Shown piece after piece: positions 35,007-44,467 of a stretch of DNA of 60,552 bases. Made by a program: the position numbers and the translations under genes. The notes beneath the pieces were generated by a model. It made no database searches, was not told the DNA's origin, and saw only the letters and a program-made list of their open reading frames with translations. Within the stretch, counting starts at the first letter, position 1; every line of letters begins with the position of its first letter. The stretch spans positions 1 to 60,552 of the forward strand of contig NZ_JAUQWH010000040.1 in the NCBI RefSeq assembly GCF_030757795.1, in the 5' to 3' direction. Source of the stretch: Actinoplanes oryzae (GTDB taxonomy: Bacteria; Actinomycetota; Actinomycetes; Mycobacteriales; Micromonosporaceae).

Positions 35007-36577
35007 CCGGGACCTGGCAGCTGGTCCGGCTCGTGCTCCGGCGCGACCGGGTGCTCATGCCGCTGTGGGCGGTCCTGCTCGGGCTGCTTCCCGTGCTCTA
35101 CGTGAGCTCCTTCCGGGAGCTGTTCCCCACCGCCGCCGACCTCCATCAGTACGCCGGCCTGAGCCGGGCCAACGCCGGCTTCGTCGGCCTGTACGGGCCG
35201 CTCGAGGGCGACAGCCTCGGCGAGATCGTCGCCTGGCGCGGTGGCTTCCTCCCCGTCATCGTCGGACTCTTCAGCCTGCTGACCGTCATCCGGCACACGC
35301 GCGCGAACGAGGAGGCCGGGCGCACCGAGCTGCTCGGCGCCGGGGTCACCGGGCGGCACGCGGGCCTGGCCGCCGCCCTCATCGCCACGCTCGGCGCCAA
35401 CGTCGTCCTCGCCCTGGTCATGACCCCGCTGCTGCTCTCGCAGGGGATGCCGGCCGCCGGGTCGGTGCTGCTCGCGACGCAGTACGCGCTGGCGGGCTGG
35501 GTCTTCGCCGGGGTGGGAGCGGTCGCCGCGCAGGCGGGGGAGACCGCCCGGACGGCCCGGTTCCTGGGCGTGGGCGGACTCGCCGTCGCGTACGTGCTGC
35601 GCCTCGCCGGGGACGTGAGCGCCCTCGGCGACGGTTCCCTCGCGTGGCTGTCGTGGCTGTCACCGATCGGATGGCTGCACCGCACCTTCCCGTACGGGGA
35701 AAATGCCGGGTGGCCCGCCCTGCTCGCCCTCGCCCTGACCGCCGTGCTGCTCGCCGCCGCCGCGGTCCTGGAGGCCCGCCGGGACGTGGGCGCCGGGCTG
35801 CTCGCCCCGCGGCTCGGCCCGGCCGTCGCGCCGCCGTCGCTGGGCGGTCCGCTGGGTCTGGCCTGGCGGCTGCACCGGGGTGTGCTGGCCGGCTGGGTGC
35901 TCGGCTTCGCGGCGCTCGGGCTGGTCTTCGGCGGGGTCGCGCAGAGCGTCGCCGACCTGACCACGGACAACGCCGGGCTCGCGCGGATCCTCGCGCGGAT
36001 GGGCGGCGCGTCGGCCGTCCGTGACAGCTTCCTCGCGTCGGTGCTGGGCCTGATGGGGATCTTCGCGGCGGCGTACGCGGTGCAGGCCGCCCTGCGCGCC
36101 CGCGACGAGGAGGAGACAGGCCACGCCGAGCTGGTGCTCGCCACGCAGACCGGGCGCCTGCGCTGGCTCGGGAGCCACGTGCTGTTCGCCGTGGCCGGGC
36201 CGGCTGCCGCGCTGCTCGCCGGGGGCCTGACCTGCGGTCTGCTGGCCGGGGACGTCGGGGGCGTGCTGGCGGGGGCCGCGGTGCAGGTGCCGGCCGCTGC
36301 CACGCTGGGCGCGGTGGCCGTACTGATGCTGGGTGCCCTGCCCCGGCAGGCGCCGGCGGCGTGGGGCGTGGTCGCGGGCTGTTTCCTGCTGCTGCTGGGC
36401 GGTGCGGTCCTGGGCCTGGACCAGTGGGTGCTGGACGTCTCGCCGTTCACCCACACACCGCATCTGCCCGGCGGCGAGGTGACAGCCACGCCGCTGGTGG
36501 CACTCGCCGTGGTCGCCGTCCTCGCCACCGCGGCGGGCGTCGCGGCCTTCCGGCGCCGCGACGTGCCCACCGGGTGA
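35003..36577 (+). CDS. ABC exporter permease (polyketide antibiotic exporter type)
   Basis: A 524-residue membrane protein with about 12 hydrophobic segments arranged as two similar halves, each with a helix-rich block and an E-E-x-G-x-x-E/A-E-L pattern ([14 protein letters not shown] in the first, [16 protein letters not shown] in the second). This doubled layout is typical of TnrB3-like permeases annotated as exporters of polyketide antibiotics. Start ATG overlaps the ATPase stop. Substrate unknown; the TetR partner suggests induction by the exported compound. Confidence 0.88.
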   Translation: MTGTWQLVRLVLRRDRVLMPLWAVLLGLLPVLYVSSFRELFPTAADLHQYAGLSRANAGFVGLYGPLEGDSLGEIVAWRGGFLPVIVGLFSLLTVIRHTRANEEAGRTELLGAGVTGRHAGLAAALIATLGANVVLALVMTPLLLSQGMPAAGSVLLATQYALAGWVFAGVGAVAAQAGETARTARFLGVGGLAVAYVLRLAGDVSALGDGSLAWLSWLSPIGWLHRTFPYGENAGWPALLALALTAVLLAAAAVLEARRDVGAGLLAPRLGPAVAPPSLGGPLGLAWRLHRGVLAGWVLGFAALGLVFGGVAQSVADLTTDNAGLARILARMGGASAVRDSFLASVLGLMGIFAAAYAVQAALRARDEEETGHAELVLATQTGRLRWLGSHVLFAVAGPAAALLAGGLTCGLLAGDVGGVLAGAAVQVPAAATLGAVAVLMLGALPRQAPAAWGVVAGCFLLLLGGAVLGLDQWVLDVSPFTHTPHLPGGEVTATPLVALAVVAVLATAAGVAAFRRRDVPTG

Positions 36578-36621
36578 GAAGCCGGTCAGCGGGATTGTGC
36601 CCGAAATTCCGGCGAGGGGGC

Positions 36622-36647
36622 ACAACCTTTCGGCGGCGGATCGCGTC
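36622..36647 (+). promoter_or_regulatory. ECF-type promoter upstream of the sigma factor gene (likely autoregulated)
   Basis: ACAACC at 36622-36627, 16 bases, CGTC at 36644-36647. The AAC/CGTC pair with 16-17 bp spacing is the usual signature of ECF sigma-factor promoters. The GTG start lies 8 bases beyond CGTC, so the message would be leaderless or nearly so. Confidence 0.5.
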
Positions 36648-36655
36648 GGTGGTTC

Positions 36656-37177
36656 GTGACAAGTGATGGTAGGCACTCCGACTTCCTTGCCTACGTACGC
36701 GGGCGGGCGGCATCGCTGAGACGGTCGGCGTACCTGTTGTGCGGGGACACGCACCAGGCCGACGACCTGGTGCAGGAGACCCTGACCACCGTCTACTCGC
36801 GGTGGCGGCAGGTGTCGCAGGCCGACAACGTCGACGCGTACGTGCAGCGGATCCTCGTGCGCACGTTCATCAACGAGCGGCGCCGGGGCTGGTGGAAGGT
36901 GCGGCTGTTCGGCGCGGCCCCGATCGACCCGCCCGCGCCCGGCTCCGGCGTCGAGGAGCGTGAGGTGCTGCGCGCGGCGCTGTCCCGGCTGGCCCCGGGC
37001 CAGCAGGCCGTCCTGGTGCTGCGCTACCTCTGCGACCTCAGCGTCGCCGACGTCGCGCAGCAGCTCGGCTGCACCGAGGGGACCGTCAAGTCCCAGACCA
37101 GTCACGCCCTGACCGCCCTGCGCAAGATCCTCGGCACCTCGGTATCGCCGAGCGTGGCCCTGAAAGGAGCCCGATGA
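36656..37177 (+). CDS. SigE-family ECF RNA polymerase sigma factor
   Basis: A 173-residue ECF sigma factor with only regions 2 and 4. Region 2 is DFLAYVRGRAASLRRSAYLLCGDTHQADDLVQETL through WRQVSQADNVDAYVQRILV; region 4 has LAPGQQAVLVLRYLCDLSVADVAQQLGCTEGTVKSQTSHAL, the helix-turn-helix that reads the -35 box. The segment FINERRRGWWKV between them is typical of the SigE-like actinobacterial group. The GTG start fits the ECF-type promoter just upstream. Its stop overlaps the start of a membrane-anchored partner gene (ATGA), the usual place for an anti-sigma factor. Confidence 0.9.
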   Translation: MTSDGRHSDFLAYVRGRAASLRRSAYLLCGDTHQADDLVQETLTTVYSRWRQVSQADNVDAYVQRILVRTFINERRRGWWKVRLFGAAPIDPPAPGSGVEEREVLRAALSRLAPGQQAVLVLRYLCDLSVADVAQQLGCTEGTVKSQTSHALTALRKILGTSVSPSVALKGAR

Positions 37178-38313
37178 ACGCCATGGACGACAGCGAGGCC
37201 AAGCGGCTCCTCGGCCCGCTGGCCGGCGAGCCCGGCGGCGCGCAGCGGCTGGACGTCGACGAGATCGTCCGTGTGGGCACCCGGCGCCGGCACGCCCGCA
37301 TCATCGGCAACAGCGTGCTGGCCGCGGTCGCGACGGTGGCCCTCGCCGGCGGCGCCACGGTCGCGATCCGGAACGCCTCCCTGCCCCAGCCCGGCGACAT
37401 CTGGCCGAGTGCCAGTGCCAGCTTCGCCGCACCCGATGGGCCCTCCCTGCCCGAGGCCCCGGCCGGCCCGGACTGCACGAGGTCGCGCCTGCCGGGGCCG
37501 GCCGGCGCCGTGTCCGCCGTCGACCACACCGGCCGCTACGTGGTGGAGGACAGGACCGGCAAGGCGGTCGTGTGGCGGGACGGCGAGAAGGTCGCGGAGG
37601 TGGCGGTGCCGGCCGACATCAACGCCCGGTACGCGATCAACGGCAAGGGCGAGTTCGTGGCGACCTTGGACAACGGCGCGTACGCGTACCGGAACGGCAA
37701 GCTGACCCGGCTCTGGACCGGCTCCGCCGCCGCGATCGCGGACGACGGCGACATCGTGGGACTCCGGGACGGCGTCGGACCGGTCCTTCGGACGGCCGGG
37801 GCCACGACGACGCCTCCCTTGCCCGCGCACGGCATCCCGGTGGGCATCGACGACGACGGCACCATCGCCGGCTCCATCGGGTTCCCCGGACAGGTCCCCG
37901 ACGAGCTGGTGGTCTGGGCGCCCGACGGCGGTAGCCGCCCGTTGCCGATCGCGCCGGGCGCGAACGACAGATACACGGTCGGCATCCGCAACGGCTGGGT
38001 CGCGGGCGCGAACGGCCGAGACGGGTTCCGCTACAACGTCACGACCGCGGAGTACGAGCTTCTGCCCGCGCAGTTCTACCGGCCGATCGCGGTGGCGGCC
38101 GACGGCAGCGTCCTCGCCGACTACACAGTCAAACACTCCTACCTCATCCTGTCCGGCGGCACCGCCCGGAAACTCCAGACCGGCTCGGCGACCAGCGACT
38201 TCGAGCCGATCGCCATCAGCGACGACGGCACGACCGTGACCGGCAACGAGTACGTCCGCGGCGCCGACCGCCCGGTCGCGGAGACCCGGGCGGTGCGCTG
38301 GACGTGTGACTAG
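37174..38313 (+). CDS. Membrane-anchored beta-propeller-like protein, putative anti-sigma partner
   Basis: A 379-residue protein. An N-terminal cytoplasmic part (residues 1-42, ending RVGTRRRHAR) is followed by one hydrophobic segment at about 43-65 and a large extracellular part with regularly spaced short beta-repeats (AVSAVDHTGRYVVEDRTGK, AAIADDGDIVGLRDG, GIPVGIDDDGTIAGSIG, AIAISDDGTTVTGNEY), resembling a propeller of HAF-type repeats. The overlap with the sigma gene and single-pass topology suggest it binds the sigma factor inside and senses a surface signal outside. There is no zinc-binding anti-sigma motif, so this is inference. It converges with lutC, sharing a CTAG overlap. Confidence 0.65.
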   Translation: MNAMDDSEAKRLLGPLAGEPGGAQRLDVDEIVRVGTRRRHARIIGNSVLAAVATVALAGGATVAIRNASLPQPGDIWPSASASFAAPDGPSLPEAPAGPDCTRSRLPGPAGAVSAVDHTGRYVVEDRTGKAVVWRDGEKVAEVAVPADINARYAINGKGEFVATLDNGAYAYRNGKLTRLWTGSAAAIADDGDIVGLRDGVGPVLRTAGATTTPPLPAHGIPVGIDDDGTIAGSIGFPGQVPDELVVWAPDGGSRPLPIAPGANDRYTVGIRNGWVAGANGRDGFRYNVTTAEYELLPAQFYRPIAVAADGSVLADYTVKHSYLILSGGTARKLQTGSATSDFEPIAISDDGTTVTGNEYVRGADRPVAETRAVRWTCD

Positions 38314-38879
38314 CCGAGCAGGACCACGTGCAGGTTCCGGGGGCCGTGCACGCCCTCGACCCGGTTGAGCTCGATGTCGCTGGTCGCCGACGGCCCGCTG
38401 ATCCAGGTCAGCGGGCGCGTGGGGTCCAGCCGGGTCAGGGCGTCCGGGACCGAGGCGACGACCTGATCCGTCCGTACGACGCAGATGTGCAGGTCCGGCA
38501 GCAGCGACAGCCGCCGTCGCCCCTGGTCGGGCGAGCCGTCCAGCACGATCGTGCCGGTCTCCGCGACGGCCACGGTGGCGGCGGTGAGGACAGCGTCGGC
38601 CGTGAACTCGTCCTCCGCGAGGGTGACCCCCGCCGGAAGCCAGGAGCGGTCGATGCCCGGCGGGACCACGAGTCGCCCGGGCCGCAGCTGGGCGACGACG
38701 GCCGCGACGTCCTGCTCGCGGTGCACGACGGCCTTGTAGTCGACGAGCCGGTCCACCAGCACGTCCAGATCGGCCTTGCCGCTGCCCGCCGCCCGGTAGT
38801 CGCGGGGCACGAAATCCGGGGTGGTGGCGTCGCCGAGGGCCGCGCGGATGCGGCTCAGCATGAGGTCCTTGCTGCTCAT
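38310..38879 (-). CDS. lutC: L-lactate oxidation complex subunit LutC
   Basis: A 189-residue LUD-domain protein (SKDLMLSRIRAALGD at the start; VAETGTIVLDGSPDQGRRRLSLLPDLHICVV in the core). With LutA and LutB it forms the iron-sulfur complex that oxidises L-lactate to pyruvate. Its ATG overlaps the lutB stop (ATGA). It is the last gene of the rhaEW-rhaB-lutABC operon. Its TAG stop interlocks with the convergent propeller gene's TAG at CTAG (38310-38313). Confidence 0.92.
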   Translation of the reverse strand: MSSKDLMLSRIRAALGDATTPDFVPRDYRAAGSGKADLDVLVDRLVDYKAVVHREQDVAAVVAQLRPGRLVVPPGIDRSWLPAGVTLAEDEFTADAVLTAATVAVAETGTIVLDGSPDQGRRRLSLLPDLHICVVRTDQVVASVPDALTRLDPTRPLTWISGPSATSDIELNRVEGVHGPRNLHVVLLG

Positions 38880-40291
38880 CGCTTGGCCCACCAGTCGCGG
38901 AAGGTCTCGGGTGGCGGATCCGGCAGGTCGCGACTCGCCGTCCAGCCGTTCAGGGGCGGCGGCAGCTTCTTCGCGTGCTTGGAGAGCTTCGCGGCGTGCT
39001 GCGCGCGGGCGTAGAGCGCCGGGTGGTCCATCGTGTACGCGGCGGCCGCCATCGCCGCCCTCTCGGCGCGCGGGTGCGGGACCTCGTTGCGCAGGTGCAC
39101 GAGGATGGACGGGATGTCGATCTTGACGGGGCAGGCGTCGAAGCACGCCCCGCACAGCGACGACGCGTACGGCAGGGAGGCGTTGTCCTCGACCCCGGTG
39201 AGCTGCGGCGACAGCACCGCCCCGATGGGCCCCGGATAGACCGAGCCGTACGCGTGGCCGCCCGTCCGCTCGTACACCGGGCAGACGTTGAGGCACGCCG
39301 AGCAGCGGATGCAGTGCAGCGCCTGCCGTCCCACCTCGTCGGCGAGCACCGCCGTCCGGCCGTTGTCGAGCAGCACCAGGTGGAACTCCTGCGGGCCGTC
39401 GCCGGGCGTGACCCCGGTCCACATCGAGGTGTACGGGTTCATCCGCTCGCCGGTCGACGCCCGCGGCAGCAGCTGCAGGAACACCTCGAGGTCCCGCCAC
39501 GTCGGCACGAGCTTCTCGATGCCCATGACGGTGATGAGGGTCTCCGGCAGGGTGAGACACATCCGGCCGTTGCCCTCCGATTCGAGTACGGCCAGCGTGC
39601 CGGTCTCGGCCACGGCGAAGTTCGCGCCCGAGACGGCCACCCTGGTGCTCAGGAACGTCTCGCGCAGGTAGCGCCGGGCCGCCGCGGCCAGCGTGGCCGG
39701 GTCGTCGGTCAGCCCCGGGTCGACGCCGGGCATCTCGCGCAGGAAGATCTCCCGGATCTCCGCCCGGTTGCGGTGGATCGCGGGCACCAGGATGTGGCTG
39801 GGCTTGTCGTGGCTCAGCTGCACGATCAGCTCGGCGAGGTCGGTCTCGACCGCCGCGATGCCGGCCTCCTCCAGCGCCTCGTTGAGCCCGATCTCCTGGG
39901 TGGCCATCGACTTGACCTTGATGACCCGCTCCTGGCCGGTGGCCTTGACCAGCCCGGTGACGATCCTGTTCGCCTCGGCGGCGTCGGCGGCCCAGTGCAC
40001 CACCCCGCCCGCCGCCGTGACCTTCTCCTCCAGCTGCTCGAGCAGCTCGGGCAGCCGGGCCATCGTGGCGGCCTTGAGCGCCGAGCCCGCCGCCCGCAGC
40101 TCCTGCCAGTCGGGCAGCTCGCCGATCACCGCACCCGACTTGCGCCGGATCGTGCTGGTGGCGTGCCCCAGGTTGCGCCGGAGCTGATCGTCGGCAAGGG
40201 CCTTCCTCGCGGCCTTCGGGAAGGGTTCGTCCCCGCGCAGGTTGCCGACGCCGGGCGGTGCGGTCGCCGGCATCCCGAGGAAAGTGGTCAT
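38876..40291 (-). CDS. lutB: L-lactate oxidation complex iron-sulfur subunit LutB
   Basis: A 471-residue protein with an N-terminal LUD domain and a C-terminal pair of 4Fe-4S clusters: CIRCSACLNVCPVY and, about 45 residues later, CGACFDACPVKI. Start: the ATG at 40291 overlaps the lutA stop (ATGA); upstream in-frame sequence is lutA read in another frame. It transfers electrons from lactate in the LutABC complex. Its location directly behind the rhamnose genes fits, because the rhamnose pathway here makes L-lactate. Confidence 0.94.
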   Translation of the reverse strand: MTTFLGMPATAPPGVGNLRGDEPFPKAARKALADDQLRRNLGHATSTIRRKSGAVIGELPDWQELRAAGSALKAATMARLPELLEQLEEKVTAAGGVVHWAADAAEANRIVTGLVKATGQERVIKVKSMATQEIGLNEALEEAGIAAVETDLAELIVQLSHDKPSHILVPAIHRNRAEIREIFLREMPGVDPGLTDDPATLAAAARRYLRETFLSTRVAVSGANFAVAETGTLAVLESEGNGRMCLTLPETLITVMGIEKLVPTWRDLEVFLQLLPRASTGERMNPYTSMWTGVTPGDGPQEFHLVLLDNGRTAVLADEVGRQALHCIRCSACLNVCPVYERTGGHAYGSVYPGPIGAVLSPQLTGVEDNASLPYASSLCGACFDACPVKIDIPSILVHLRNEVPHPRAERAAMAAAAYTMDHPALYARAQHAAKLSKHAKKLPPPLNGWTASRDLPDPPPETFRDWWAKR

Positions 40292-41022
40292 GACCCCTCC
40301 GTCGCTGCCAGGATCTCGGCCAGGTGGACGGTCCGCACCCCGGCGCCGAGCCGGGTGAGGCCGCCACCGATGTGCATGAGGCACGACGCGTCTCCCGCGG
40401 TGCACACCTCGGCCCCGGTGGAGACGATGTGGCCCATCTTGTCGGCCAGCATCGCGGTGGACGTGTCCGCGTTTTTGAGCGCGAAGGTGCCGCCGAAGCC
40501 GCAGCACTGCTCCGCCGCCGGCAGGTCCACCAGGTCGATGCCCCGGACGTGGCGCAGCAGCCGCAGCGGCTTGTCCCCGACCCGGATCATCCGCAGGGAG
40601 TGACACGTCGGGTGGTAGGTGACCCGGTGTGGGTAGTACGCCCCGACGTCCTCGACCTGCAGCACGTCGACCAGCAGCTCGGAGAGCTCAAACGTACGGT
40701 CTCCCACCGCCTGCGCGGCTGCGGCGAGTGGTGCGTCGCCGGCTCCCCGGGCCACCATGGCGTGCTGGTGCCGGATCGAGCCGACGCACGATCCCGAGGG
40801 CGCCACGATCACGTCGTAGTCCTCGAAGGTGCGCACATGCCGCCGGACCAGCGGGAGCGCCGCCTTCTGATAGCCGGTGTTGACGTGCATCTGGCCGCAA
40901 CAGGTCTGCTCGGCCGGGAAGACCACCTCGTGGCCCAGCCGCTCGAGCAGCTCGACCGTGGCCTTGGCGGCCGCCGGGAAGAGCGTGTCGGCCAGACAGG
41001 TGACGAAGAGCGCGATCCGCAC
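40288..41022 (-). CDS. lutA: L-lactate oxidation complex subunit LutA
   Basis: A 244-residue protein with the two cysteine-rich CCG domains of the GlpC/HdrB type: EQTCCGQMHVN and AEQCCGFGGTF, plus CLAD near the start and GSC and PTCH between. These bind an iron-sulfur cluster. The GTG start follows the rhaB stop after one base. Part of LutABC, oxidising the L-lactate released from lactaldehyde by RhaEW. Confidence 0.92.
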   Translation of the reverse strand: MRIALFVTCLADTLFPAAAKATVELLERLGHEVVFPAEQTCCGQMHVNTGYQKAALPLVRRHVRTFEDYDVIVAPSGSCVGSIRHQHAMVARGAGDAPLAAAAQAVGDRTFELSELLVDVLQVEDVGAYYPHRVTYHPTCHSLRMIRVGDKPLRLLRHVRGIDLVDLPAAEQCCGFGGTFALKNADTSTAMLADKMGHIVSTGAEVCTAGDASCLMHIGGGLTRLGAGVRTVHLAEILAATEGS

Positions 41023-41023
41023 G

Positions 41024-42418
41024 TCAACCTCCCCGGGGCTCGTACCGCTTGATGGGTTGAGTCTGGCGGATCAGCGCGCGCAGCGCCCGCAGGTCCCCGC
41101 CGATCGCCCCCGCCGCCCGGGCCTGGACCAGCACGTTGCCGAGCGCGGTGGCCTCGACCGGGCCGGCCAGCACGGGCAGCCCGCACGCGTCGGCGGTCAG
41201 CTGGCACAGCAGCTCGTTGCGCGCGCCGCCGCCCACGATGTGCACCGCGTCGACGTGCGTGCCGGACAGCTCCTGCGCCTGCTCGACCGCCCTCTGGTGA
41301 GCCAGGGCAAGACTGTCCACGATGCACCGGACCAGCCCGGCTCGCGAAAGTCGCCGCCCGATTCGTCCCGCGAGCCGCCCCTCCATCCCCCCGGGGGGAA
41401 GATAGACCGGATCGTCGAGGTCGACCACCGGGCCTGTGGACAACCGGGCCGCCTCGGTGAGCAGCGGGACGATGTCGGGGTTGCCCCACTCGCGCAGGCA
41501 CTCCTGCAGCGGCCAGAGTCCCATCACGTTGCGCAGGTAGCGGATCTTCCCGTCGACGCCGCCCTCGTTGGTGAAGTTGGCGCGCCGGGACGCCTCGGTG
41601 AGCACGGGCGCGTCCAGCTCGACGCCGACCAGGGACCAGGTGCCGCACGAGATGTACGCGAACCGGTCCGCGTCGGCCGGCACGCCGACCACGGCGGAGG
41701 CGGTGTCGTGGGAGCCGACCGCGATGACGTCCGGCGTGCCCACGCCGACGCTGGACAGGACGGGGCCGATCAGCTCGCCGGGTTGCCGGAGCGGAGGCAA
41801 CAAGTCAGAATTTATGCCGACTTGGGCGGCCAGGTCGCGTGCCCACTGCCCGCTACGGAGGTCGAGCAGCTGGGTTGTCGACGCGTTGGTGAACTCCGCA
41901 CCCGCCACCCCGGTCAGCCAATAGGTGAGCAGATCGGGGATGAGGAGCAGCTGCCGGGCGGCGTCGAGCTGCGGGGTGCCGGCTGCCGCGACGAGCTGAT
42001 AGATCGTGTTGAAGGGAAGCTTCTGCAGGCCGGTGCGGGCGTACAGATCGGGCACCAGGGCATCCACCTTGGCCGCGACGCCGTCGGTGCGGGAGTCGCG
42101 GTAGTGGATCGGATTGCCGAGCAGGGCGCCGCTCTCGTCCAGCAGCCCGTAGTCGACGGCCCACGAGTCGATGCCGATCGCGTCGACCGGTCCGGCCTTG
42201 CGCAGGCCCTCCAGGACCCCGCGGTAGAGGGCGAGGATGTCCCAGTGCAGGGTCCCGCCGACGCGTACGGGCTCGTTGACGAACCGGTGCGCCTCGGTCA
42301 GCGACAGCTCGCCGGGCCCCGCGCGGCCGACCATGACCCGCCCGGAGGAGGCGCCGAGGTCGACAGCCGCGAACGTCGCAATTCTGCTCCGGTTCTCCGC
42401 CGCGGGCGACATGGTCAT
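41024..42418 (-). CDS. rhaB: L-rhamnulokinase
   Basis: A 464-residue FGGY-family kinase that phosphorylates L-rhamnulose to L-rhamnulose-1-phosphate. Landmarks: AAVDLGASSGRVMVG (phosphate loop), HRFVNEPVRVGGTLHWDI, GIDSWAVDYGLLD, GSHDTASAVVGVPA, YISCGTWSLVGVE and VHIVGGGARNELLCQLTADA. All are rhamnulokinase-specific. The ATG at 42418 overlaps the rhaEW stop; a second ATG two codons later is also possible. The product is split by the aldolase encoded immediately upstream. Confidence 0.95.
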   Translation of the reverse strand: MTMSPAAENRSRIATFAAVDLGASSGRVMVGRAGPGELSLTEAHRFVNEPVRVGGTLHWDILALYRGVLEGLRKAGPVDAIGIDSWAVDYGLLDESGALLGNPIHYRDSRTDGVAAKVDALVPDLYARTGLQKLPFNTIYQLVAAAGTPQLDAARQLLLIPDLLTYWLTGVAGAEFTNASTTQLLDLRSGQWARDLAAQVGINSDLLPPLRQPGELIGPVLSSVGVGTPDVIAVGSHDTASAVVGVPADADRFAYISCGTWSLVGVELDAPVLTEASRRANFTNEGGVDGKIRYLRNVMGLWPLQECLREWGNPDIVPLLTEAARLSTGPVVDLDDPVYLPPGGMEGRLAGRIGRRLSRAGLVRCIVDSLALAHQRAVEQAQELSGTHVDAVHIVGGGARNELLCQLTADACGLPVLAGPVEATALGNVLVQARAAGAIGGDLRALRALIRQTQPIKRYEPRGG

Positions 42419-44451
42419 CGGAGGAACGCGGCCGCGACGCCGGCGTCCACCGGGATGTGCAGGCCGGTCGTGTGGGACAGCTCACCGCCGGTGAGCACGA
42501 AGACCGCGTTCGCCACGTGCTCCGGCAGCACCTCGCGCTTGAGGAGCGTGCGCTGCGCGTAGTACTCGCCCAGCTTCTCCTCGGGGACCCCGTAGACGGC
42601 GGCACGCTTCGCGCCCCAGCCGCCCGCGAAGATGCCCGAGCCGCGCACGACGCCGTCGGGGTTGATGCCGTTGACGCGTACGCCGTGGGCGCCCAGCTCC
42701 GCCGCGAGCAGGCGTACCTGGTGGGCCTGGTCGGCCTTCGCGGCGCTGTAGGCGACGTTGTTGGGGCCGGCGAACAGGGAGTTCTTGCTGGAGATGTAGA
42801 CGATGTCGCCGCCCAGGCCCTGCTTGATCAGCACGGCGGCGGCCGCCTTCGAGACGAGGAAGGAGCCCTTGGCCATGACGTCGTGCTGCAGGTCCCAGTC
42901 GGCCTCGGTGGTCTCCAGCAGCGGCTTGGAGAGGGACAGGCCGGCGTTGTTGACGACCAGGTCCACGCCGCCGAAGGCGAGCACCGCGTCCTTGACGGCG
43001 GCCACCACGGCGGCCTCGTCGGTGACGTCGGCGCGGACGGCGACGGCGACGTCCGGGCCGCCGATCTCCTGGGCGACGGTGGTGGCGGAGTCGAGGTCAC
43101 GGTCGGCGACGACGACACAGGCACCCTCGGCGGCGAGCCGGAGCGCGATGGCCCTGCCGATGCCCGAGCCGCCGCCGGTGACCAGGGCGATGCGGGTGGC
43201 CAGGGGCTTGGGCTTCGGCATGCGCTGCAGCTTCGCCTCCTCGAGCGCCCAGTACTCGATGCGGAACTTCTCCGCCTCGTCGATGGGCGAGTAGGTCGAG
43301 ACGGCCTCCGCGCCGTGCATGACGTTGATGGCGTTGACGTAGAACTCGCCGGCGACCCGGGCGGTCTGCTTGTTGGCGCCGAAGCTGAACATGCCCACGC
43401 CGGGCACCAGCACGATCGCCGGGTCGGCGCCGCGGATGGCCGGGCTGTCCGGGGTCGCATTCCGCTCGTAGTAGCCGCGGTAGTCCTCGCGGTAGGCGGC
43501 GTGCAGCTCCTTGAGGCGGGCCTCGACCTCCTCGAGCGGCGCGTCGGGCGCGGTGTCGAGGACGAGCGGCTTCACCTTCGTACGCAGGAAGTGGTCCGGA
43601 CACGACGTGCCCAGCGCGGCCAGCTCGGGCATCCGGGCGCGGCCGACGAAGTCGAGCACCACCTCGGTGTCGGTGTAGTGGCCGACCTGCGGCCGGTCGG
43701 TCGACGCCAGGCCGCGCAGGATCGGGAAGAGCGCCGCGGCCCGCTCCCGGCGCTCGGCGTCGGCCAGCGGCTCGTGCACCAGCGCGCCGAAGGGCTCGGG
43801 CCGCCCGTGCTCGGCCAGGTACGCCGCCGCGGTGTTGATGATCTCCAGCGAGCGCGCCTCGCACTCCTCGCTGGTGGCGCCCCACGCGGTGATGCCGTGT
43901 CCCCCGAGGATCACGCCGATGGCCTGCGGATGGGCCCGCTGCACGGCGGCGATGTCGAGGCCGAGCTGGAAGCCGGGCCGGCGCCACGGCACCCACAGCA
44001 CCTTGTCGCCGAAGATCTCCTTGGTCAGCGCGGGCCCGTCGGCGGCGGTCGCCAGGGCGATGCCGGCGTCGGGGTGCAGGTGGTCCACGTGCGCCGCGTC
44101 GACCAGCCCGTGCATGGCGGTGTCGATCGAGGGAGCCGCGCCGCCCCGGCCGTGCAGGCAGTAGTCGAACGCGGCGACCATCTCGTCCTCGCGCTCGACG
44201 CCCGGGTAGACGCCGGTCAGCGCGCGCAGCCGGTCGAGCCGGAGCACCGCCAGCCCGGCCTCCTTGAGGGTGCCCAGGTCGCCGCCGGAGCCCTTGACCC
44301 ACACCAGCTCGGTGGGCTCGCCGGTGACGGGGTCGGTCTCCGTGCCCTTGGCCGAGGTGTTGCCGCCGGCGTAGTTCGTGGTGCGGGGGTCGGCGCCGAG
44401 GCGGTTGCTGCGGCCGAGGAGATCGCTGACTACGGGGTTCGCCATGACCAT
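42415..44451 (-). CDS. Bifunctional L-rhamnulose-1-phosphate aldolase / L-lactaldehyde dehydrogenase (RhaEW)
   Basis: A 678-residue fusion. Residues about 1-410 are a class II aldolase/adducin domain with zinc-binding H-x-H in VDHLHPDAG and the later GGHGITAWG. Residues about 425-678 are an SDR with TGGGSGIG and the catalytic Y-SAA-K pair (VAYSAAKADQ). The aldolase half splits rhamnulose-1-phosphate into DHAP and L-lactaldehyde; the dehydrogenase half oxidises the aldehyde to L-lactate. This fusion is a known rhamnose-pathway enzyme. The ATG at 44451 or the ATG two codons on could be the start. First gene of its operon, under a TGAAACGTTTCA operator. Confidence 0.94.
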   Translation of the reverse strand: MVMANPVVSDLLGRSNRLGADPRTTNYAGGNTSAKGTETDPVTGEPTELVWVKGSGGDLGTLKEAGLAVLRLDRLRALTGVYPGVEREDEMVAAFDYCLHGRGGAAPSIDTAMHGLVDAAHVDHLHPDAGIALATAADGPALTKEIFGDKVLWVPWRRPGFQLGLDIAAVQRAHPQAIGVILGGHGITAWGATSEECEARSLEIINTAAAYLAEHGRPEPFGALVHEPLADAERRERAAALFPILRGLASTDRPQVGHYTDTEVVLDFVGRARMPELAALGTSCPDHFLRTKVKPLVLDTAPDAPLEEVEARLKELHAAYREDYRGYYERNATPDSPAIRGADPAIVLVPGVGMFSFGANKQTARVAGEFYVNAINVMHGAEAVSTYSPIDEAEKFRIEYWALEEAKLQRMPKPKPLATRIALVTGGGSGIGRAIALRLAAEGACVVVADRDLDSATTVAQEIGGPDVAVAVRADVTDEAAVVAAVKDAVLAFGGVDLVVNNAGLSLSKPLLETTEADWDLQHDVMAKGSFLVSKAAAAVLIKQGLGGDIVYISSKNSLFAGPNNVAYSAAKADQAHQVRLLAAELGAHGVRVNGINPDGVVRGSGIFAGGWGAKRAAVYGVPEEKLGEYYAQRTLLKREVLPEHVANAVFVLTGGELSHTTGLHIPVDAGVAAAFLR

Positions 44452-44467
44452 CCCTAAAGAGGAGCCG

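Noticed and set aside
41024..42418. Xylulokinase or glycerol kinase as the identity of the FGGY kinase
   Set aside because: The motifs HRFVNEPV and GIDSWAVDYGLLD plus the rhaEW, rhaU and rhaI neighbours fix it as rhamnulokinase.
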